This document shows positions 42,494 through 50,133 of a DNA stretch of 64,000 nucleotides, piece after piece. Position numbers and translations under genes: made by a program. The first letter of the stretch is position 1; every line of letters begins with the position of its first letter. The notes below the pieces were generated by a model. The model was not told the DNA's origin. It was given only the letters and a program-made list of their open reading frames with translations, and did no database searches. This DNA comes from an uncultured Opitutia bacterium (GTDB lineage: Bacteria > Verrucomicrobiota > Verrucomicrobiia > Opitutales > Opitutaceae): the NCBI GenBank assembly GCA_903840415.1, contig CAIMFY010000067.1, positions 1 through 64,000 on the forward strand, read 5' to 3'.

Positions 42494-44052
42494 ATTCCGA
42501 TGAGTGTCCCGGTGAACTCCGGCACGCAACTCGACGCGCCGACGGGGTTTTGCCCAAACACGATTTTATCTGGAACAGACGGATGCGAACGCGTCGCGGC
42601 TGCGAGCGCCACGCGGCCATTCAGCATCACGCGCACTTCGTCGCGCCGCGCCCGCAGCGCCGGCTGCTGCTCGAAGAGTGAACTGCCGGCGGGCGGAAAC
42701 AGCGCGCCGAAACTCGCCTCGATCTCCTGCGTCACCGCCGGATCGATCTCAATCGGTGCCGAGACCGGGCCGCCCACGCCCCAGTGATCGAACGCCAGCT
42801 GCACGTGCCGCGCATCCGAGTAGCGCACATAAATTAAATCGGCGGCGCCCGTCGCACCCGTGCAGAGCAGCGGCTCCGCCACCCCGATGCGATCGAGGGG
42901 AAATTTTACCCGTAGCCGCACCGGCCCGGGCCAGCCCTCCCACACCACCGCCGGGGCGCCCATGTGATCCACCACCCGCGCATTAGCGGCGATTACATCA
43001 ACCGCCGCAAGAGCGGTGAGCGACTCGCCCGCGCCATCGAAATATCTTTGCGCCGGGCGCGACTCGACTACATCGGCGCCGAACACGATGTTCTCCGCCC
43101 GCGACGAATGAAACTCCGCCCGCTGCGCCAGCGCCACGCGCCCGTTCAACTCCACGAACAACCAGCCGCGCAATCGCGCGACGTCGGGCTCGCGCTGCGC
43201 CAACTCGTCGTCTGCCGGCGGCAACAAACCATCCGCCGAGATCAGGATTTCCTGCGCGCCCACCCGCAGCGGCAGCGGCTCGGACTCAATCGTGCCCGCA
43301 CCCGCATGCGAGAAACCGATCCGCGCACGTCCATCCGGTTGGACGCTCCAGTAAATCAAGTCGCCCGCGCCGAGCCGGCCGGTCGAGAGCAACGGCTGCC
43401 GCTCGCCGGCAGCATCGGCGGCGGCGCGCACCGCGAGCCGCACCGGCCCTGGAAATCCGCGCCACACCGCGTCGCGCACGACGCCGCGCGCCATCAGCGG
43501 CAACACCGCAGCCGCCACCTCGGATTCGTCTACCGGCACCACGTGAGCGAAAATCCGCTCGTTGAAAACGATCTGGCTCGAACTATCCAACGAAAATTTT
43601 GCCGGCCGCGCGAGCACGACTTTTCCGTCGAGCATCACCAGCAGTTCGCTCGCGAGGTGAAGGAGTTGCGGACGCGCCCAGTAAATTTCGCTCCGCAACG
43701 GCGGCAGCAACGATCCCAGCGAGACCAACAGCTGGTGCGGCCGCACCGACTCGATTGCGATCTCGTCGGACTCGGCGGTGCGCCGGCCTTCGTGCGAAAA
43801 AACAAATCGGGCGCGGCCCGGCCGCGCCACGTGCAGTGCGAGCGTGTCTCGGGCGCCCGCCGCACCGGTCGTCACGAGCGAAAAGTCCCCCTTAGCGGTC
43901 GCGGACAGATTCAGTTCGCCGCGCACCGGTCCCGGCCAGCCGTCCCAGCGCGCCAGCGGTTCGGCGCCCGTCGCGACGGTGGCGCCGAGCGTTAGGAGAA
44001 TAAGGATTCGCGGCAGCAAGCCTCGCGAGAAGACATGCGCCGCGCCCCGCAT
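42454..44052 (-). CDS. Secreted protein of three FDHWG domains
   Basis: 532 residues with a signal peptide (LLPRILILLTLGATVATGA). Three domain copies span residues about 39-169, 200-341 and 374-517. The third is closest to consensus (EPLLCTGATGAADLIYVRYSD, LAFDHWGVGGPVSAPIEID, VMLNGRVAL, FGQNPVGAS, FTGTLIG), while the others read FSHEGRRT and FSHAGAGT at the centre. WPGPVR precedes each copy. There is no catalytic motif. Its start is 1 bp after the stop of the upstream membrane transferase gene, so it is probably translated with it. Its 3' end overlaps the convergent plus-strand gene by 40 bp. Confidence 0.75.
   Translation of the reverse strand: MRGAAHVFSRGLLPRILILLTLGATVATGAEPLARWDGWPGPVRGELNLSATAKGDFSLVTTGAAGARDTLALHVARPGRARFVFSHEGRRTAESDEIAIESVRPHQLLVSLGSLLPPLRSEIYWARPQLLHLASELLVMLDGKVVLARPAKFSLDSSSQIVFNERIFAHVVPVDESEVAAAVLPLMARGVVRDAVWRGFPGPVRLAVRAAADAAGERQPLLSTGRLGAGDLIYWSVQPDGRARIGFSHAGAGTIESEPLPLRVGAQEILISADGLLPPADDELAQREPDVARLRGWLFVELNGRVALAQRAEFHSSRAENIVFGADVVESRPAQRYFDGAGESLTALAAVDVIAANARVVDHMGAPAVVWEGWPGPVRLRVKFPLDRIGVAEPLLCTGATGAADLIYVRYSDARHVQLAFDHWGVGGPVSAPIEIDPAVTQEIEASFGALFPPAGSSLFEQQPALRARRDEVRVMLNGRVALAAATRSHPSVPDKIVFGQNPVGASSCVPEFTGTLIGIQPAPEALAPVGK
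42500..43935 (-). repeat. FDHWG domains, three copies (secreted form)
   Basis: Copies lie at about 43545-43935, 43030-43451 and 42500-42930, separated by linkers of about 30 residues. Each is introduced by a (G)WPGPVR or GFPGPVR strand. The central turn changes from FSHEG to FSHAG to FDHWG. Confidence 0.75.
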
Positions 44053-44053
44053 G

Positions 44054-46903
44054 TCAATGTGTGCCCACCGCCAAAATTCTTCCAGTAAACGCCGTCTCGG
44101 CGGTGGAAAGCCCGATCGCGTTCAACCCCACCGTCGTCTGCTCGCGCGTTGACGGATGAAACGCCTGCGCCACATCCATCACCACGATACCGTTCAGTTC
44201 CACACGCAGCCGGCCGCGCCCCGGATCGCCGGCCGCAAGCAGCGGGCCCCAGGCAATGATGAGTTCTTGTTCCGCATCGAGGTTCACCCGCACCGGTGCC
44301 GACACCTGGCCGCCAACGCCCCAGTGATCGAAACCCAGGCTAACGTGCTCGCTGTCGAGATATTTTACGTAAAGCCCGTCGCCCTTGCCTGTCACACCCG
44401 TGGTCAGCAATGGCTCACGCCCGCCGGATTTTCCCAACGGAAAACGCAACTGCAACCGCAACGGTTGCCCCGACCAAATGGCCGAATCCAGCTCCGTGCG
44501 TTCTAGGCCATGCCTCGGTAATATTTCCATGTCGCCACCAAACAGCCGCCGACTCGTGTCGATGGGAAAAGGCGTGCAACCCGTGAACAGTTGCCAGTCT
44601 CGTGCCGGATGAGTGACGAAGCGCTCCGTCAGAACCGTGTGCCCGTCGAGCCGGACGTTTACCCCACGTTCCCGCCAAAACTCGCGTTGCTCCGTCGTCA
44701 GCCAAGCGCTCGCGGTGAGCGTCCCGAGTTCGATTTCGAATTCGTGCGGCAGCTCGTAGTCAACTGTCAGCGGCGCGGAATACCGCAGCACTGGCCAACC
44801 AGCATGGTGCATCCCCATCCGAATCGTCCGTGGGTCATCGTAGCGAACGCAGACCAAGTCAAAGCGCTCTGATTCGCCCGCGACCACCAGCGGCTCCTGC
44901 ATTCCGAACCGGTCTCGCGGTAGCCGCACGCGAACCCGCACCGGTCCAGACTCGGTCAACTTCTCCTTTAACCACGCGAGATCTGGCCCAAGCCCGCGCA
45001 CAAATCTGATGGTTCCGCCAAAGTCTGGCTCTCCGGCCAAAAATCCCCGCCGCTTTCCCCAAGCCACTTGTCCCGGCGACGCTGCAAAACACTGCGAGTC
45101 GAGCGATAACACCTCCGCCCCGTCCAGCTTCGCTTGCACGTGCGTTGCAAGCCGATCCGCACCCGCTGGCAACGCATCATACCACGGATGCCAAGGCGGG
45201 GGACACAGCGTGCCCAGACTCAAAATCAACTTTCGCCGCTCGCCCGGCCGCAAAGCAAACACCGGACCTTCGCGCCCACCCACGCCTTGATGGTCGAAGC
45301 GCAAACAGGCATGCTCCGCGTCGCGGTAGCACACCATGATCGAATCCACGTCCGTGCCCGCACCCCCGACCAAAAGTGGCTCGACCCGAGTCTGCACCCC
45401 ACGAGGAAAAACGACCTCCGTTTCAATCGTGCCCAGCGCTGGATTCGTCCACCGCCAGAGTGGCCAAACCGCCCGATCGCACCAGCGGGCCAGTCGTTCA
45501 AAACCGTGCCTGTTCCCTTCGAGGAAAAAATGATGCACATGCCAACTGGCCCCCGCGTTCAGAAAAATCAGCCACAAGAGCCAGACGCCTGAAACCGCCG
45601 TCCACCACCGCCGCCCGGCGTGCGCAGCCGCCAGCACGCCGGCCAGCGCCGTCGCAAATAAAACCGGATGAAAATCCAAGGCATAGCGGTTGCTCTGCAC
45701 GGGCGCCATCGCGACGAGGCACAAACTCGCTCCCGCCCAAGCGAGCGCCGCCAGAACGATCGCCCGCAGCGCCGGTTTGTCCCGCACGGAATTTCGACCG
45801 CCGAGAACGAGCGCGAACATCGCGAACCCAAAGAATGGCAGAAACCAAAACTGCCCATGCACCTGCTCAAAATAATATCCTACTGGTTTTGGCCCGGGCG
45901 CCACGAAAGGGAAAAACCAGCCCACATCCGGCGGCGTGAAATAATATACTCGGAGATTTTTCCACACCGACTCCAAGGTAAACGGAAACCCATTCCCGTT
46001 CGATCCGAGTTGATGGTGCAAGCCGAACTCCAGCGGATTTTCGAACCGCGCCCAGTTATACCACAGCAGCGCCACCACGGCTCCGCCGAGCGGCAGTCCG
46101 GCCGCCGCCAGCCAGCGCCAGATTGGAAATTTCTCCCCTGACTTCCACGCGCGCCACCACCGCCAAGCCAGAATCCACGCCAATGCCGCGACGGCGCCAG
46201 CGACCAAAGTCGGCCGTGACCCCACTGCTAAGCCCGCGCACATGCTTGCTACCGTGAGCCAGCGCAGCGCCCGCGCCGGACGCAACACCATCAGAGTCAG
46301 GCAGAGCACGCCGGCAGCCGACCACAGCCAGCCCGCTGTCACCGCCACTTCGTAAAACAACGGGCGGCGCAGCACGACGGGCACGCCGTTCGCCAGACCG
46401 AGCGCCGCAACGAGGCCGATCCATACCACGCCGCCAGCGCGGGGAAAAAATTCGCGTCGCATCAGCGCGAGCCACAGCAGCGCGACGAGATACGCCACCG
46501 ATGCGAGCAGCGGCACCGCCGCCCACTCGGGAAAATCGTGGCCCGTGATCACCTTCCACGGCAGAAACAGCGCGAGCGCCGGCGTCGCACCGAAGTAGAG
46601 AAAATATTTCCCCTTGTAGTAGCTCGCATCGAGCAGCCAGAACGCGTCCGGCGTCACCACCCGGTTCGGCAGCTCCACGCGCAGCGTCGGATCCGGCGTC
46701 ACCTTCATGTAGAGGTGCCCATCCAGGAAACCGTGAACGAGTAGGTTGTAATAATCCTTGGATTCCCCGCCAAACGCCGCGCGGTTTCCACCCGACGCCG
46801 CCGTCCAGAAATAAAACGCGATCACGCCCGCCGCGACGAGCGGCGCAAGCAGTCGCACCAGCCAGGGCCGAGTGCGGTTCAGGCTTTTTTCCTCAGTCGC
46901 CAT
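44054..46903 (-). CDS. GT-C-like membrane protein with three C-terminal FDHWG domains (family B)
   Basis: 949 residues from the ATG at 46903; a longer frame to 46960 would overlap the upstream gene by 82 bp instead of 25. The membrane half (about 15-470) has YYNLLVHGFLDGHLYMKVTPDP and GKYFLYFGATPALALFLPW, the family-B signature. FDHWG domains lie at about 490-632 (LRFDHQGVGG), 651-794 (MGMHHAGWP) and 811-942 (LGFDHWGVGGQVSAPV). It is adjacent to the secreted three-domain protein, consistent with shared substrate recognition. Confidence 0.77.
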   Translation of the reverse strand: MATEEKSLNRTRPWLVRLLAPLVAAGVIAFYFWTAASGGNRAAFGGESKDYYNLLVHGFLDGHLYMKVTPDPTLRVELPNRVVTPDAFWLLDASYYKGKYFLYFGATPALALFLPWKVITGHDFPEWAAVPLLASVAYLVALLWLALMRREFFPRAGGVVWIGLVAALGLANGVPVVLRRPLFYEVAVTAGWLWSAAGVLCLTLMVLRPARALRWLTVASMCAGLAVGSRPTLVAGAVAALAWILAWRWWRAWKSGEKFPIWRWLAAAGLPLGGAVVALLWYNWARFENPLEFGLHHQLGSNGNGFPFTLESVWKNLRVYYFTPPDVGWFFPFVAPGPKPVGYYFEQVHGQFWFLPFFGFAMFALVLGGRNSVRDKPALRAIVLAALAWAGASLCLVAMAPVQSNRYALDFHPVLFATALAGVLAAAHAGRRWWTAVSGVWLLWLIFLNAGASWHVHHFFLEGNRHGFERLARWCDRAVWPLWRWTNPALGTIETEVVFPRGVQTRVEPLLVGGAGTDVDSIMVCYRDAEHACLRFDHQGVGGREGPVFALRPGERRKLILSLGTLCPPPWHPWYDALPAGADRLATHVQAKLDGAEVLSLDSQCFAASPGQVAWGKRRGFLAGEPDFGGTIRFVRGLGPDLAWLKEKLTESGPVRVRVRLPRDRFGMQEPLVVAGESERFDLVCVRYDDPRTIRMGMHHAGWPVLRYSAPLTVDYELPHEFEIELGTLTASAWLTTEQREFWRERGVNVRLDGHTVLTERFVTHPARDWQLFTGCTPFPIDTSRRLFGGDMEILPRHGLERTELDSAIWSGQPLRLQLRFPLGKSGGREPLLTTGVTGKGDGLYVKYLDSEHVSLGFDHWGVGGQVSAPVRVNLDAEQELIIAWGPLLAAGDPGRGRLRVELNGIVVMDVAQAFHPSTREQTTVGLNAIGLSTAETAFTGRILAVGTH
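44077..45434 (-). repeat. FDHWG domains, three tandem copies
   Basis: Copies lie at about 45006-45434, 44521-44949 and 44077-44470. The most C-terminal copy is nearest the consensus and the middle one the most altered, the same gradient as in the related gene at 21101-23983. Confidence 0.75.
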
Positions 46904-49665
46904 ACCCAAAAGCCCAGCAGCCCGCCCCACGTGAGCGCGCTCGTCCACCACGTCACCCACAACGCCGTCGTGCCGACATACCGCAATTCCACGGTGTGCA
47001 ATCCCGCCGGCACCGGCACCATCGCCATCCGCTCAACCGACGAGCGCACCATTGCCAGCTTGCCGTCCACCGTCGCCTCGTAGCCCGGCAGCCAGACGCG
47101 CGAGGTCTCGACGAATCCCGGCCAGCTCATCGCGGCTGTCACCCGATACGGCAGCAGCGAATCGACGCGCACGAGCGCCCGCGCCGCGTCGTAGTGCGAG
47201 ACGGAGACGTTTGCGAAAGGGCTTCCGTCCGACGGCAGCGTGCAGCTGGCGCCGCGGCGAAATGAAAACTCATACCGCTCAGCCACGGTGCCCGAATTCC
47301 ATAGCGAGATAACGCGCGAAGCCTTGGCCGTCGTGCCGAACGCCCGGCGCAATCCCGATTCCGGCAGCGCGTATTCGCGATAACACCTGGCACTGGCGCT
47401 GATCAGAAAGAGAAAACCGGAGTAATTCTTGGCCGAATCAAACTCGAAGCGCAGCAGCACGTGCTCGCCCGGCGCGAGCGTAAGCGTCGGCCCGAGCATG
47501 AGCCACCCCGGAGCCGGCGGCGCGTAAGGCAGGCAAACCAGTTTCAGCTCCGTGCGTCCGCCTTCTTCCATGCGCAGCGCCGTGACGTCCGGGCCAATTC
47601 GCACGCGTTTCAATTCGTCGAGCGCGCGCACTTCGAGCCGCGGATCGATGATGCCGTTAGAATAATAGGTCGGGATCGGCTCCAGATCGTAGGCGAAGCG
47701 TTCGAGCTGGATATTTTCGGAGCGAAATTGTTTTTCGGTATGCGCAAGCGTGGCCGTCACGCGGAAACCTCGGCGCACAATCCCAAACGCCTCATGCACC
47801 GCCCAACCTGCCGCTAAAGCGATCGCCAAGCCGATCAGCAGCCTCGCCGTTCGGCCCCTCGCCGGTTCCGTTGCCAGCCACACGAGCCAACCCATCGCGA
47901 GCAAGCCTGCCCACGCCGGCATGAGGCGTAGCATCAACGTCAATCCCGCCGTCACCCCAAACCATCTCGGGGCATAACCCACCAAGAACTCGCTCACCCA
48001 TGGGATGCGAACGACGATAAATATCGGGAGCAGCGCGACCGCGAACCAAAGCTTCGCCGCGAGCGGTCGCGCTCGAAAAAAACCCACAGCCAGCACCGCG
48101 AGCGCCAGCCACAAACCAAGCCCCGGCTGCGAGTCGCTCGGCTGGTTCACGAGTGGTGAGAGCGGCAGAAAAAAGTGCCCGGAAATTGTGGCGTTGAGGT
48201 TCAGATCCTGAAGTCGGCTCTCATCGCGCGCCGGATTGTTCGGACCAAGCCAGGCCTGTGTGAGTCCGGCCGCCAGCAGCGCGCAGGGAAACAGGATTTC
48301 GATCGTGTGTTCTGCCGGATTGAACCTACGGCGCCAGCGCGCCAGCGCCACCACAGCCAGGGCGAGCAGAGCAGTTGCCACCATCCACCACAGCCATGGC
48401 GCGCGTCCGACCCACAGCAGCCAGCCACCCGGAGCCAGCAAGAGCAGCCACCACATTCCCCGCCGTCGCAGCACCGCACCGGCGAGGCCGGCCAGCCAGA
48501 GCGCAATTCCGCCAATTTGAAAAACGTCATCGCGCAGTGAAATCGGCTCCCGCGACGGGAGTTCGCTCATGCCATAAAAATAATACGCCCCGAGTCCCGC
48601 GAATAGCAGCGCGCCCAGCGCCGCGGCACGCAGGCGTGCCGGCGTGACTTCGCCGCAAAGCAAACCGCCGCCCTGTAACAGCAGCGTCGCCATCGTCGCG
48701 AGCATCGCGATGGGCGGATGGCACATCCACGCGAGCGCGAGTCCCGCCGCGAGCGACACGTAACCTCGGCCGTCGGCCGCGAGCAGCACGCGCGCGTTTC
48801 CGTAAAAGGCCAGCGGCAGCACGGCGATTGCCATCCAAGTCATGTAGGCGTCGGCATGGTAAAGCGCCTCGAGCGAGGCCGGCGCGCCGAGGTAAAGCAG
48901 CGCGACCGCCGCGGCTTCCCATCGGTATCGCGGTGCCAATGCCACACCGGCTGCATACATTCCGAGCCCACCCGCGAGCGCCGCCGTGATCGCGGCGAGG
49001 TGTTGCAGCGCACACGTCTCGAGCGCCCGGAACGTGAGCACATCCCACAACCCCGCCACATGCATGAACACCGGCGCGGAGCGAAACGGATGCACGCCGC
49101 CGTTCCATGCGAGTTCACCCTGTCCCACGAAAACGGGAAACACGCCCGCGCGCAGTTGCGCGACGAAGTCGCCCAGCATGTAGGCATACCAGCGGGCGTC
49201 CGTGCCACCGACGAGCCGGTCGGTGAATAGCGGCAGTGTCACCGCGGTCGCCGCCGCCCCGACGAGCAGCACGCGCACGGCGTCGCCCGTGCTGTCGTCG
49301 CTGTGTGCCGCCGTTGCTGCCGACCACAAGCGCCAGCCCCGCATAAGCACCGCCACGAGGAGGAGCGCGTAGAGCGTCTGGCCCAGTGTGAATCCGCCAT
49401 GACCCCAAGCGCTGAGTTCGTTCAATAGAAATCCCGGAGCCACCACCTCGGCGAGTGCCGCGCCCCACGCCGGCAAAATCGCACGCGTCAGATCCGCGCG
49501 CACCACGAGGATCGCGACCGCCCATGCCCCCCAAGCTGCGAAAAATTGCCCGACCCCGAGCCGCAAGTTGGCGAGAGCATCCATTGCAAAAAGTGCCAGC
49601 GCCACGAGCAAAAGTTCCCCGGCCAACAGCACGGTCACCCTGAAAAAACCGGCACGTGGGTGCAT
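46879..49665 (-). CDS. Large membrane protein (PTPS-related/YfhO-like paralogue 4)
   Basis: 928 residues from the ATG at 49665; the frame is open to 49710 but that would enter the GtrA gene. It carries GGTDARWYAYMLGDFVAQLR near residue 155, QGELAWNGGVHPFRSAPVF, CYREYALPESGLRRAFG and, at the end, VWLPGYEATVDGKLAMVRS before the last membrane helix. By eye it is closer to the gene at 8483-11305 than to the two plus-strand paralogues. It overlaps the next gene in the operon by 25 bp. Confidence 0.8.
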   Translation of the reverse strand: MHPRAGFFRVTVLLAGELLLVALALFAMDALANLRLGVGQFFAAWGAWAVAILVVRADLTRAILPAWGAALAEVVAPGFLLNELSAWGHGGFTLGQTLYALLLVAVLMRGWRLWSAATAAHSDDSTGDAVRVLLVGAAATAVTLPLFTDRLVGGTDARWYAYMLGDFVAQLRAGVFPVFVGQGELAWNGGVHPFRSAPVFMHVAGLWDVLTFRALETCALQHLAAITAALAGGLGMYAAGVALAPRYRWEAAAVALLYLGAPASLEALYHADAYMTWMAIAVLPLAFYGNARVLLAADGRGYVSLAAGLALAWMCHPPIAMLATMATLLLQGGGLLCGEVTPARLRAAALGALLFAGLGAYYFYGMSELPSREPISLRDDVFQIGGIALWLAGLAGAVLRRRGMWWLLLLAPGGWLLWVGRAPWLWWMVATALLALAVVALARWRRRFNPAEHTIEILFPCALLAAGLTQAWLGPNNPARDESRLQDLNLNATISGHFFLPLSPLVNQPSDSQPGLGLWLALAVLAVGFFRARPLAAKLWFAVALLPIFIVVRIPWVSEFLVGYAPRWFGVTAGLTLMLRLMPAWAGLLAMGWLVWLATEPARGRTARLLIGLAIALAAGWAVHEAFGIVRRGFRVTATLAHTEKQFRSENIQLERFAYDLEPIPTYYSNGIIDPRLEVRALDELKRVRIGPDVTALRMEEGGRTELKLVCLPYAPPAPGWLMLGPTLTLAPGEHVLLRFEFDSAKNYSGFLFLISASARCYREYALPESGLRRAFGTTAKASRVISLWNSGTVAERYEFSFRRGASCTLPSDGSPFANVSVSHYDAARALVRVDSLLPYRVTAAMSWPGFVETSRVWLPGYEATVDGKLAMVRSSVERMAMVPVPAGLHTVELRYVGTTALWVTWWTSALTWGGLLGFWVWRLRKKA

Positions 49666-49690
49666 CGTTCGGATTTGCCGCTCGTGTCCG

Positions 49691-50083
49691 TCAGCCGCGG
49701 GCGGTCGCAAACACCCGGAATTGCATCACCACAAACGCCAACGCCATCTGCGCCACCGTCGACACGCCCGACGCCACCCATGACGCCATCGGCGTGAAGT
49801 GCGTGAGCAGTTTAAAGCACGTGGTCTGGATCAGGAAAGCGGCCAGCGTCATCAAAAAATACCCCGACACCTGCCGTCTCCCCACCGCGCTCCGATCGCG
49901 AAACGTCCACCACTTGTTCAGGGAAAAATGCAGCGCGATCGTCGGGGGATAAGCCGCGAAAAATGCCAGATCCGCACCCAACCGCGGCGCCAGCCACCAA
50001 TTGAGCCCCATGAAAAAAAGCGTGACAGTGCTGCCGACCAAGCCGAAGCGCAGCACGCGCCGCATGAGTTCCGAATTCAACAT
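49691..50083 (-). CDS. GtrA-family membrane protein (lipid-linked sugar flippase)
   Basis: 130 residues with four membrane helices, full length for GtrA. Landmarks are RRVLRFGLVGSTVTLFFMGLNW at the N-terminus and the central FSLNKWWTFRD, the family hallmark (NFxLNKxWTF). Characterised relatives help to move undecaprenyl-phosphate-linked sugars across the inner membrane. The two GtrB/ArnC-like GT2 enzymes at 18345 and 35236 are candidate partners, and the GT-C-like proteins around it would use the flipped sugar. Confidence 0.88.
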   Translation of the reverse strand: MLNSELMRRVLRFGLVGSTVTLFFMGLNWWLAPRLGADLAFFAAYPPTIALHFSLNKWWTFRDRSAVGRRQVSGYFLMTLAAFLIQTTCFKLLTHFTPMASWVASGVSTVAQMALAFVVMQFRVFATARG

Positions 50084-50133
50084 CGGCCGCTAGGACACGC
50101 CCGCCCCGCCGCGCTGACAAGCCACAATCGCGT

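Noticed and set aside
42964-43995. Plus-strand open frame of 343 codons
   Set aside because: It is opposite the secreted FDHWG protein. The real gene has a signal peptide and three recognisable domain copies; this frame has no motif.
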